Shown piece after piece: positions 1 through 8,555 of a stretch of DNA of 21,332 bases (position 1 is its first letter; every line of letters starts with the position of its first letter). Both the position numbers and the translations under genes were made by a program. Source of the DNA: Phallusia fumigata (lineage: Eukaryota > Chordata > Ascidiacea > Phlebobranchia > Ascidiidae); contig QXVZ01014125.1 in assembly GCA_008931825.1 (NCBI GenBank), positions 1 through 21,332 on the forward strand, written 5' to 3'. The notes below the pieces were generated by a model that saw only the letters and a program-made list of their open reading frames with translations, was not told the DNA's origin and searched no databases.

Positions 1-226
1 GTAGTGTACATTTGTGTTTCTAAACTGATATAACTTATGTAACTAAATTACACGACTAGATTGAATCTCTTGTAGCACAATTCTATAAAACCGGACGTAG
101 TTAGGATCAAGTTTGGGCGTCTGAAGCAATGGATGTAAACTCGCCTTTCATTGTGCGTCTAAATATGAAGCAAAGGTATCTTTTCGTTTTCTATGACATA
201 CAATGGATTTTTCTCTTTTTGCACAG

Positions 227-903
227 GAATATCTTGTTGGGAAATGGCATTGCACTTTTAAATCTGGCTTCAAGTATAGCGTTTAATGACCACGTAAGTC
301 CCATCTGTCTACCACCAGGAACAAGTTACAAATTACCTCCAGACACAAAATGCCAATTTGCAGGGTGGGGGAAGAAGGAAGGTAAGACATTACAGAGACT
401 TCATATTCGTTGTCATATGTTAGAGTATAATGTTGGTACGTTTGCAGAGTTTGGCACAACTGCAAAAAGCCTTCACCAAGTTGAACTTCAGATTAAAAGC
501 AATGACTTCTGCGCATCGCAGTACTTTAAATTTCAAGGAGTTAATTTGGAAGCTTCCATGCCTGCAAGTATTATGTGCGCAAACAACAACGACACTTGTG
601 CGGTAAGAATATTCTTTTTTCCACTTGCAGATGCGTTGCTTTTTAACCAAACTATATCACTTACTCTGGAGTACGCAAAAGAACATACAATATCAATTTA
701 GCACACTTCAAGCTAATAGAGAAAGTTTGAAAACAACCATACAAGATTTTGATTACAGGGTAACTGGGGTGGACCATTAATGTGTGATGTGGGGGACGAC
801 ACTTGGTTCCAATACGGCGTAAGAAATTTTGGCAGCAACACATGTGGAGACGGAGCGAGTTTCTTTACTGAAGTAACAGAAGTCTATCCGTGGATTAAGA
901 CAA
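227..903 (+). CDS. Copy A trypsin-fold domain 2, exons 3-5, inactive
   Basis: The first exon reads GNGIALLNL, where active trypsins have ND/DDIALLKL, so the catalytic Asp (chymotrypsin position 102) is Gly. It goes on through SPICLPPGTSYKLPP, a Cys and GWG, as in S1 proteases. The third exon begins GNWGGPLMC where GDSGGP is expected: the nucleophile Ser195 is Trp and the structural Asp194 is Asn. DTC just before it keeps Asp189, the base of a trypsin-type S1 pocket, followed by VRNFGSNTC and GDGASFF, which match the pocket walls. Asp and Ser are both lost in this copy; the His exon lies outside the window. Confidence 0.88.
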
Positions 904-1507
904 GTAACGAAACACTGTTTGTCTAAAAATAACGTATCTGGAGTTTCGGTGATTATGTCACTGGTAAATCATCACACCAGATTACAATTAATTCCATTCG
1001 TAAAAATGCTGGTTTGTAACGCTTGGACGCATTTTGGAATTAGTCAAACCTGACATGAGCATTTAAAAGTCATAGAAATTTGGTCCGTTTAACTTTTTTT
1101 GAAATGACCTCATTTGTTTCAGCTGCAAGAATCAACTTCGATCCACCTAATGGTACGTACTGTATACACAATTAAAAACGTGATTCGTCCATATTTTAAC
1201 GACTAACGTGATTAAGTCTCGATTAAAAAGGTAAAATTTAAACGCCCATCCATCTGATTTATAAGTGAATCAAGCTACTAAAAACATTCAACAATCTTCA
1301 AGTCACAAAATGTGTAGTAATAGGTTGGAGCACAACGTATTTTGTACAGATGTCAACGAATGCAAGCAAACACCGAACCCATGTCCAAACCAACAATGCA
1401 TCAACTACGTAGGAAGTTATACGTGTGACGCAAGTCAACTGCGCATGCGTAATGCGCTTGTGCTTATTGCCTGGACAATCTGTACTGTGTTCTATCTGTT
1501 GCTGTAA
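227..1507 (+). CDS. Copy A: 3' end of sushi/pseudo-trypsin surface protein gene (5' truncated by window)
   Basis: Five exons, 227-381, 448-602, 759-903, 1123-1152 and 1350-1507, join in phases 1, 0, 1, 1 and end in TAA. They encode the C-terminal half of trypsin-fold domain 2, a 10-residue stalk, a half EGF and a hydrophobic tail. Each exon matches the corresponding copy C exon in length within a codon or two and in splice phase. Bases 1-226 resemble the copy C intron at 19037-19302, so the window opens inside an intron and the upstream exons lie to the left. By family resemblance the product is a secreted or surface-anchored pseudoprotease. No frameshift is visible in this copy. Confidence 0.88.
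1123..1507 (+). CDS. Copy A stalk, half EGF and hydrophobic C-terminal tail
   Basis: A 30-bp exon (1123-1152) gives the stalk TARINFDPPNG. The last exon (1350-1507) starts DVNEC, the entry motif of calcium-binding EGF domains. It has four cysteines, with CINYVGSYTC as the family's third and fourth, but lacks the last two. Instead it runs into SQLRMRN and about 18 hydrophobic residues ending YLLL at the stop. The lack of any charged residue after the hydrophobic run fits a GPI-attachment signal better than a single-pass membrane segment, but the two cannot be told apart here. Confidence 0.83.
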
Positions 1508-1662
1508 ACGTGTGTAACCTGTTAAACATTGGTTGTTTAAATCAGGTAAAACCAATTTCACACCATTCTATTAACAAAGTTATGCGCGGCTAATGGGTTT
1601 TGCTAGTTTTAAATTTCTGAATTTGTCACACTTCGATATGCCTCGAAAATTATTGAAACTGT

Positions 1663-1668
1663 AATAAA
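1663..1668 (+). terminator. Candidate polyadenylation signal 1, copy A
   Basis: AATAAA 156 bp after the stop codon. The equivalent position of copy B has a changed sequence (gatagaaac), so this site is not shared by all copies. Confidence 0.3.
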
Positions 1669-1828
1669 AAAACAGAACATAGACTTAAACTGTAAATAAC
1701 CGAACCGCAAAGTAACGACATTATAAATACGCTGTTCAACCATTTGTTGCATGTCCACAGTAAGTAGTTACTTTGATGTTTACACCGTATTCTAGCATGT
1801 CAGAGATGCAATATATGTGATACCCTGA

Positions 1829-1834
1829 AATAAA
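1829..1834 (+). terminator. Candidate polyadenylation signal 2, copy A
   Basis: AATAAA in the context ctgaaataaa, about 320 bp after the stop. The same hexamer sits at the matching place downstream of copy B, and TTG-rich sequence follows, which supports it over the earlier hexamer. Confidence 0.4.
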
Positions 1835-1868
1835 TTTTGTTGATGTTTCCATCACATGTGACTAACTG

Positions 1869-2045
1869 AATACGTAATGTGCGGCATGTCGATCTTTCCG
1901 TCCGTTACTCATGACGTCACGTCCCGTGCCAACTGCGTTGTTGAAGGCAACGTTTTTGTCCTGTGCGTCTACACGAAACTTAGTCATTTCCCCTTTACGC
2001 AACTCACAAATGCTTGCACTTCTGTCAAGGGCAATCTAAATGTGA
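1869..2045. repeat. Conserved 3' flank block, occurrence 1 of 3
   Basis: This block recurs at about 9646-9830 and 21070-21280, always downstream of the EGF exon. It includes a perfect TGACGTCA palindrome (1912-1919, the CRE consensus), then cgtcccgtg and a stretch ending near tctacacgaaact. It may be simply part of the duplicated unit, or a dispersed element carried along with it; sequence inside the window cannot decide. Confidence 0.5.
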
Positions 2046-2780
2046 ACTAGAAAATCAATTTTAACGTCATTGGTTTGTTTTCCGATCGCTTACTAAACAG
2101 TGGAGTTACGTATTCAATGTACAATTAACCTATTGCGTACATATTTCACTCACGATATGGTTAGAATGGAAACCAAGATGTTTTTCATCTGATTATACTA
2201 ATTCAAATTTATAGCATAAAATGCTGACTACCTTGAATAGAGACCTGCAATATGCCGCGGCATGTTTGACCCCATGCGGAAAAGCCGGCTGTGAAGAAAG
2301 TAAGCGGTGGCATGACTTGTTCGCCCAAATCTGGTTCCTGAAACCATTTATTGTGCTAATTACAAGTTTCTAGACAGGTGAACACAGTATTGTGTGCAGT
2401 GTCATGTGCTTGCAGTGATGTGTTAACTAATCAATCAATGTGATAGGGAGTCTTGGTTTTGATTTCAGGTAAAAGACCTGTTTAAACAGCAAAACAATCG
2501 TCTTATATTTGAAAATGGGCGAAATTGTAAAGATGCGAAACAACTGAATTGTCCTGCGAAAAAAACCCAACATGAACTGGGCGTTTGGAATATTCGCTGT
2601 CACAAAAATGAGTTTATGGTGCCGATCGCGCAAATCATCGCTGTTCATGAATATTCTCGCATCATGTAAAATGTTTTGGTAAAAAAGGCTTTGATCAGTT
2701 GCTGCTGTAGTTTCCACTACCAAGGCAAAAGAAAAATCACAAAAGCTGGGCCTAATTTCAAAACCTTTTTAGCTGAAGAC

Positions 2781-2853
2781 TATTGTCGTGTTTGATACCG
2801 TGTTTGAGGACATATTTCGTATTGTCGTGTTTGATACCGTGAGGACATATTCG
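2781..2853. repeat. Two-copy imperfect tandem repeat
   Basis: Copies at 2781-2819 (39 bp) and 2820-2853 (34 bp) both start tattgtcgtgtttgataccg and end acatatttcg or acatattcg; the second lacks a few internal bases. It looks like a local slippage or duplication event in the spacer. Confidence 0.8.
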
Positions 2854-3023
2854 TTTACGTACTGTGTACACTAAGCATACGTCATTTGTTGCATGACGTT
2901 TAATAGGAAACCTATTAGGAAGGAAGTTCGTGACTCGTGTCATCCTTCAAGTCAAAACAAAGTTTCATTATCATTCGTAACAACTAACTAATTGGAGTTG
3001 TTCACGGGTAACAATGCTGAATA

Positions 3024-3168
3024 TTGGAGTATGTTAAAACAATAAGCACTTGAATAAATCTGTGAACTGGCGGGCAACTCACAAATAGTATACAATTGGA
3101 GTATTTCAAACAATAGGTACTTGAATAAATGTAAATGAATCTGTGAGCTGGCGGGCAACACACAAATA
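3024..3168. repeat. Two-copy tandem repeat of about 70 bp
   Basis: Copies at about 3024-3088 and 3096-3168 share ttggagtat, caata, acttgaataaat, ctgtga and ctggcgggcaac in the same order. The second has a short insertion. The matching region upstream of copy C (about 11900-11990) has only one diverged unit, so the duplication is local to this spacer. Confidence 0.75.
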
Positions 3169-3832
3169 ACACATGACACTTTGAACGTGTGGTTAGAAAT
3201 AATTATTATTAATTTCAAAATCTCAGATCACCTAATTTTCAAATTTTAAGTTTGTGTGGATATTTTTGGGGTTTGATTTTATTCTTTACTTGAAGTTCAT
3301 AAGTACTCACTTGCCCTTTGAATGTCGCTCAAAATCGGTCCGCGTATACCAACCTGTACCAATCTGGTGTACCTAACCCAGCGTTTATTTGCCGGGGTTC
3401 AGCAATAAAAGGTGAAAACCACCTTGGACACATAGAAAATGCTACGGCAATTGGTTGAGGGAAAAGAGATCTAGCGCCAGCGATGATTAAGCGTACAACA
3501 ATAGTGTTGAAATGCATTGCATGACTCCGTTTATCGGGATGAACGTAATGCCTAACAATATCATTTAGAGGACAAGGAACTGCTACCAGAAGTACGGGGC
3601 TGATAAATAATAAACAAAAACTTGAGCTCATAGGTTACTGAGTAAAGTAGCATACAAAATTTGAAACTTATGCGGCCGAAAAATATCTCAGTGTAGTGTA
3701 CGTGATGATCGCAAAGAAACGTTGTGATTTGCAACATTAAGAAAAAACTACATGAGATTAACTTAAATACTGTAGCCAAGTGAAGTAAAATTCACAAAGG
3801 TTTTTAGGAGAAAAACACATTATTTTTTTTGC

Positions 3833-3834
3833 AG
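3833..3834 (+). promoter_or_regulatory. Strong 3' splice acceptor in the 5' leader of copy B
   Basis: A T tract followed by gcag lies 34 bp upstream of the first ATG. Copy C has a matching pyrimidine tract and ctccag at the homologous place (12635-12636). No obvious donor was identified upstream. It could end a 5'-UTR intron, or be a spliced-leader trans-splice acceptor as used by tunicates and some other animals. Confidence 0.45.
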
Positions 3835-3868
3835 CTAAGGTTGCCTTATCTGATCACGGTTGATCAAA

Positions 3869-3920
3869 ATGCATACTGTTGTGCTTTGGTTGGGGCTAAT
3901 AACATTTGCGGAATTTGCAG
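3869..3920 (+). CDS. Copy B exon 1: signal peptide
   Basis: Encodes MHTVVLWLGLITFAEFA, then a phase-1 donor (gtaagt). It has a short N-region, a hydrophobic core and a small residue before the likely cleavage site. Copy C has the same 52-bp exon with MHTFVFWLCILILAEFA. The product should enter the secretory pathway. Confidence 0.88.
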
Positions 3921-6900
3921 GTAAGTAAAGCAAAATAAACTTGATCAAAAACATTTGAAGAAAGAAGCGTTTTTTACGAGTAGCTAAGATGATATCACTA
4001 AAAAATAAGTAAATGAGGTTTGTTAAGTTTGTTGTACAAAATAGGGTGATAGAAAAGTATTCAAAGAAGTCATGATCAGGTAAAAAAGAAGTCATTCTCA
4101 GTCTTTAAAGTGTACGTAAAACTGTACGTTCTAATGTCATAGCAGTACGTCTTGAATTAACCAGTCAAGGTAGATTTTCTAAAGAGATTGTTTTGTAAAG
4201 ATTCCACGTGTTATCGGCCTACGCCGTATGGCGGAAGTGTCATCCCCGACTTGCAAACCTACTCTGTCGGTTCTGTTGTCACCTATAGTTGCAGAGACGG
4301 ATACATACTTCATGGCAATAGGACGCGTACATGCGGCGATAGCGGTTGGGCTTCTGACGCTCCATCTTGTTCAAGTGAGTTCAAGATAAAGGTTAGGTGT
4401 TAGCCTTGAGAATAATTTAGACAGATAAAAAAATTGTTGATATAGGTTACGTAATAGTGTTGTGAATATAGGTGTGTTTTCAACGCAAGTAAGATCTGTT
4501 TTGAATGATTTGAAAAATTCTCCGGCGGTATTTAAAAAAAACGAATAATCAAGCCAACTGTAAGCGAAGACACACATATATCTGGCAGTAACAAATTTGG
4601 CTATGCGGCATGATTTTTGTTACCGAAATATTACGTTTGGTACTGTGAGAATATTAAATTGTAAAGCTCACTGTGGCGAATGTTAACAACGACCACTTGC
4701 ACAAAAAAATTGAATAATTAGTTTTCATACCACAGTTAAAAAATTGTACAAACTGTTGCTAAAACAGGCACAAATTTAAGATACACTAAAACGATTGTTT
4801 TTGCTTAGTGTATGCTCATAAGAACTGCGGTAAACGAAGGACCAGAATCAGAAGCAACCCGGTAAGCGTTCGTAGTATAATTGTTCAACAAACGCAAAGT
4901 TGGAAAAAAACATAGCTATATTCGTTTTTGAGAAGCTGGGTTAACCGCGTCCACAAGCAAATATATTTGCCCCTAAACAAATTTTACCGTCGCAAAATCA
5001 CAACACAAGATTAAGGATTACTGTGCCTACGGACTCTGATTGGAATCCTGGGTATTTGCTACTGCGCTAATAGAACGCAAGGCTCGAAGTGAAACACTAA
5101 TCACAATACCCAGTATGAAATAGGCGCAACAATGAAATTTCCGTAACAACGCCAAACTGAAATGCCTTTCACATCTATAAGTTAGCGTTTCTTTACAACA
5201 CTTGTTACAAACAAACTGCAAGCACGCTTGAAGATTGCCGAAAACATGACATGAATCACGGATAAAAATTGCATTTAACTGTATACACAGACGTTTTAAA
5301 TTGGGCCTAAAGAAAGTTTTAAGAGAGCATTGGAACTCCATTAAACTCGCGTAAAACGTTTTCCGAGTGCTGCCTCGTTGTATGCACCAAAAAAAAGATT
5401 TCACTGAATTGCCAACCAGCTACAATGTGTAAGCAATCTGTTTAGACCGGCCGTATCTACGGCGGTACAACCGCGGAAAACGGGTCATGGCCATGGATGG
5501 CACTTGTTGCGAAAGTTGAAGCCGATAATAACACATCGTTCGTGTGTGGAGGAAGTATTATAACGGACAAGTGGATTCTAACAGCGGCCGAATGCTTTGA
5601 TTTCGTCGACGTGTAAGTTTCATTTTAAGCAAAGTACACTATTTTACACACTTTCCATGCTAAATTAATGTTTTTGAAACAATGGGTAGTGCCAGATCTT
5701 AATTCTGCTGGCATCTATACTTTTAGTATTTATGTTAACTAACTTATGAACAACCCAAAAAATTAAAATTTCAATTTCTGCACGTTCAGCGCCTTCTAGA
5801 TGCTTGGACAATCACTATTTTTCCTGCAATTTTAGGTTGAAGGTTTACGTGGGTAGAAGTACTTTGTCCGTGCCTTCCAGTACAGAACAAGTCATATCAG
5901 TGAAGGAAAAGTACAGACACACAAGTTTCACGTACGAAAGTATTCCTTACATTTCTTGGAAAATAAAAGTCACAAATTCGTTAGGTCACACATTTAAAAA
6001 AGTAAACTGTTTTTACATCTTCCCTTATAAAATAATTACTCACTGACTCTGACCAAACAAAGACTCAAACCTCAAAGCCTTGGCAGTTAATAAGTTTATA
6101 ACATGCAGGAGTGTTTTGTTTGGAAATGACGTCGGTCTACTAGAACTTACATCGAGAATCACACTCAATGAATTTGTGGGTCCTGTATGCATTCCAAGCG
6201 GAACATCTTATGAATTGCCACCAGAAACAAAGTGCTTTGCTGCCGGCTGGGGAGTTACAGGTAAGTTTTATTTTCTGATCGATTCTGGAGTTTGGATGAT
6301 AGCCGCGGAAGTACAAATTTGCATCTCAACGCAAGGAATTATTTTTTTAACATAACAAATACCCCCAGCAACACAACGTGTAACGTATTTGCCCTTTCTT
6401 AACCCTGGCGAACTTAAAACAACAGGTAAAGTTTGTCCCCAGTCTTAGGTTTTCAAAACCCTGCACTATCTTAATCAAAAACATGTTTGGCATTTCATGC
6501 AGTGAATACATTTTACTACAAACGTTTCGGAAATCTCTGTTGCCGTCATCAGTCATCATTGTACCGGCGCAATCTGTTATGAAGCTATTTGAAGTACTGT
6601 TTTTTATCCTTTAAGGAAGCTCCACTGTTTTGTCGGACAGTCTACAGCAAGTTGAACTGGAGATAAAACCTACAGCCTTTTGTAACGAAAAGTACAGACA
6701 ATTTCAAGGAGCTTCGAGTTCTGGCCTACCCAAGTCTTTTATATGTGCCACCAACAACAAAGACACATGCGCAGTAAGTAATGATGTTGATCGAGAGTAT
6801 AAAATAGCTTATATTAAATCTTAAATGGCAAGAAGAAAATAAGAGGTTTTTATGCCGTTCAGAAACGAACTCCCAACGGTTTGAGAGGCCGCAGCCTATT

Positions 6901-8433
6901 AAATTTGTAATTACTCCTATTTTTCAACGTTTGTTTGGCCCATAACGATTTGTAACACGTGAAGATGCAACACGTCTTGTCGTCGAACCAGTTTTTTGCA
7001 ATTTATACAAACTAAACCTTACACCCAATCTTTAACAGATTAAGATAAACTTTTCAAAGTGCTATGTGACCCTCGTATGTTGATTTAGTATGACGTTGGT
7101 GGTCCATTAGTGTGTGATGTTGGCGATGAAACATGGTTCCAATACGGTGTGAGAAGTTTTGGAAGTTCATTATGCGGGGATGGTCCATCCTTTTTTACAA
7201 ATGTTCCATCAATCTACTCTTGGATTAGCTCAAGTAAGTGCAATTAGAAAACACTTAGCCTTGGAATAAATTGGCACATTTTATCAGAACGCAGCAGTTT
7301 ATGTCTTCTGACTTTTTATCACACGTGTTTGACAACATAACTGTTAAATGATGAACTTGTAGTTCGGTAGTTCGAATATGTTTTCGTTCGAAAATATTTT
7401 CTTGTTATACTATTTTTGTTTGTAAAAAGTATTGTGTTTTTCAGAAACTGGAATACATTTTCAAACACCAACCAGTAAGCAAATGCTTTTAATTTATTTG
7501 TATGGTTTTTAAACAAACAAAAACATACATACGGGCATTGTTACACTTCAAAGATAAACTTAATATTAATGTGTTTATCCATTTTAAGTAACATAGAGTG
7601 AAATGCGGTGTCTATGCAGTAGTAAAGAAAAAACACCAAAACAGATTTGCGTGAACAGAAACGCACCTAATTTTATTTGTGTTTTTCAGTTGTGTCTTGC
7701 AAAAGACCTTATGTATACTCCGGTACGATAACACCAAACTACAGGAGAGGATACGTGGTGAACAGGGAAATCACGTTTGCCTGCAATAGAGGATACACAT
7801 TGGAGGGAAGCCCGACAAGCACTTGTGTTTTGTCGGCTGGCAAAGCTATTTGGTCACATGCAGCCCCAACATGTCCACGTACGATTTATGCCAGGGCTTC
7901 CCTAACTGGGGGTTTAAATTATACTGACGAGGGGAAATGACCTTATAACTGGATGTATGTTTTGAACTGATTTTCGCTGTCAAACGCGGAGGGCGCGGAT
8001 TGTTTTTGTTAAATTATAAGGTTGCTGGCTAAAAAGTTTGGGAAGCCCTATTTTATGCTATCTACCAGTGCTTTCGAGTAACGCCTATTCTCGGCTCTCA
8101 CTTCTTTCTTATTTATCTACTGTCTAACTTTTCAACTCTCCTTTCCTTTCATTTATCTTATTTTGACCCCCTCTTGAATATCTTTTCCCATGTTGTTTGT
8201 TCATGGAATAGACGGCATATCTATTACATGTTTGAATCTCTGCAGCAATTTCTACTTTTCTCTTGTTTTTTCTTCTTTTTTTTGATTAAGCGTTTTGCCT
8301 GATTTTTTTATTTTTAAAACTGGGAACAAAATATTATATTTTCATTTGATTTTTTGTAATCCCACAATATACGTAACGGCCTTTCCTGTTTCAGGATTCA
8401 GATGTTCCATCCTTAACGCACCGGTTAATGGAG
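3869..8433 (+). CDS. Copy B, 5' part: sushi/pseudo-trypsin surface protein, broken at an assembly join
   Basis: Exons: 3869-3920, 4201-4374, 4809-4861, 5446-5612, 5836-5931, 6109-6260, 6616-6773, 7089-7233, 7445-7474, 7690-7878 and 8395-8433 (truncated). They join in frame for about 418 residues: signal peptide, sushi 1, NCGKR linker, trypsin-fold domain 1, stalk, sushi 2 and the first 13 codons of sushi 3. Every complete exon has the same phases as its copy C counterpart and nearly all have the same length; exon 7 is one codon shorter. At 8434 the sequence jumps into an intron that belongs far downstream. The start is the first ATG after the leader acceptor and opens a typical signal peptide. 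Confidence 0.88.
4201..4374 (+). CDS. Copy B sushi/CCP domain 1
   Basis: A complete 58-codon phase 1-1 exon with the four sushi cysteines (STCYRP, YSCRDGY, TRTCGD, APSCS) and the conserved Trp in SGWAS. GNRT is an N-glycosylation sequon. Against copy C, about 13 codons change the amino acid and 5 are silent. Eight of the changes fall in the first 15 residues. Confidence 0.92.
4809..4861 (+). CDS. Copy B linker exon, NCGKR
   Basis: A 53-bp exon (phase 1 to 0) encoding an 18-residue linker with HKNCGKRRTRIRSNP. In modular S1 proteases a Cys here pairs with Cys122 of the catalytic fold, and the basic run precedes the activation site. The same exon in copy C (13671-13723) keeps the Cys and the basic residues. 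Confidence 0.87.
4862..5445. other. Copy B intron 3 with about 375 bp of DNA absent from copy C
   Basis: This intron is 584 bp; its copy C counterpart (13724-13931) is 208 bp. Both begin alike (agctatattcgttttt) and both end with tgtttag, so the excess lies in the middle, roughly 4960-5410. The extra DNA is open for 125 codons on the - strand (5027-5404), with a composition that does not resemble any family I know. I treat it as inserted DNA of unknown origin. Confidence 0.5.
5446..7233 (+). CDS. Copy B trypsin-fold domain 1, catalytically dead
   Basis: Five exons (5446-5612, 5836-5931, 6109-6260, 6616-6773, 7089-7233). Activation motif GR|IYGG, then SWPWMA and CGGSIITDKW. The catalytic His motif TAAHC is TAAEC, so His57 is Glu. 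GNDVGLLEL keeps Asp102. The Ser motif GDSGGP is YDVGGP: Ser195 is Val and Gly193 is Tyr, so the oxyanion hole is also altered. KDTC keeps Asp189, and SFG and GDGPSFF form the S1 walls. Cysteines for the 42-58, 136-201, 168-182 and 191-220 bridges are present. With neither nucleophile nor general base, proteolysis by the normal mechanism is not expected. Confidence 0.92.
7445..7878 (+). CDS. Copy B stalk exon and sushi/CCP domain 2
   Basis: A 30-bp stalk exon (7445-7474, KTGIHFQTPT) links the protease fold to a 63-codon phase 1-1 sushi exon (7690-7878). Sushi marks are VSCKRP, FACNRGY, STCV, the Trp in AIWSH and APTC. It differs from copy C at only 7 of 189 bases, with two amino-acid changes, although the introns on both sides are far more diverged. 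Confidence 0.9.
7884..8058. mobile_element. hAT-like MITE with 8-bp target-site duplication
   Basis: The element spans 7892-8050 (159 bp). Its left end, CAGGGCTTCCCTAAC, and the reverse complement of its right end, TAGGGCTTCCCAAAC, match at 13 of 15 positions, and this CAGGG..TTCCCAAAC form is typical of hAT transposons. It is flanked by atttatgc (7884-7891) and ttttatgc (8051-8058), an 8-bp duplication with one mismatch, the hAT size. The matching copy C intron (from 16067) runs through this point without the insert. It is too short to encode a transposase. Confidence 0.85.
8059..8394. other. Pyrimidine-rich intron before copy B sushi 3
   Basis: No gene seen. The + strand is rich in C and T over about 8095-8290, as is the matching copy C intron (16200-16310), ahead of the acceptor tttcag. 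Confidence 0.55.
8395..8433 (+). pseudogene. Truncated copy B sushi 3 exon
   Basis: Thirty-nine bases starting after tttcag encode the opening of sushi 3 (FRCSILNAPVNG after the split codon) and match copy C 16467-16505. The exon then stops at the N. The remaining 132 bases of the exon are absent. The break is more likely in the assembly than in the genome, but this is not proven. Confidence 0.8.
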
Positions 8434-8434
8434 N
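8434..8434. other. Ambiguous base at a discontinuity in copy B
   Basis: The only N in the window. The left side matches copy C near 16505 and the right side matches copy C near 19895 and copy A near 640. Between those points copy C has about 3.4 kb: the rest of sushi 3, sushi 4-6, a linker and four protease exons. The two flanks are not homologous to each other, so ordinary unequal crossing-over does not explain the join. Confidence 0.9.
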
Positions 8435-8555
8435 GTTTTTTTTATCAAACTTTATCACTAAGTCCGCAGTACGCAAAAGAACTTACATTATTAACTTAGC
8501 ACACTTCTATCTAATAGAGAAAGTGTAAAACCACCATACAAGATTTTGATTACAG

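Larger units (their letters stand above)
1508..3868. other. Spacer between copies A and B
   Basis: About 2.36 kb with no convincing coding exon. It holds the 3' flank of copy A with two AATAAA signals, a block near 1869-2045 that recurs downstream of all three copies, two short tandem repeats (2781-2853 and 3024-3168) and the upstream region of copy B. Much of it aligns by eye with the copy B to C spacer: 2340-2390 with 10126-10190, 2510-2540 with about 11380-11400, and 3470-3545 with 12245-12330. The unit that duplicated therefore includes spacer as well as gene. Confidence 0.75.

Noticed and set aside
901..960. Read-through of the nucleophile exon (KTSNETLFV) as the true C-terminus
   Set aside because: The donor gtaacg is weak, but its phase fits the stalk and EGF exons in all three copies, and the reads diverge after the donor. 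An intron-retention isoform remains possible.
5027..5404. 125-codon - strand frame as a gene
   Set aside because: It lies wholly inside an intron of copy B, has no recognisable family and no counterpart in copy C. Kept only as an observation on the inserted DNA.
8295..8528. Continuous frame through the N as a real novel exon
   Set aside because: Right of the N it translates intron sequence that is non-coding in copies A and C; it is a product of the join.
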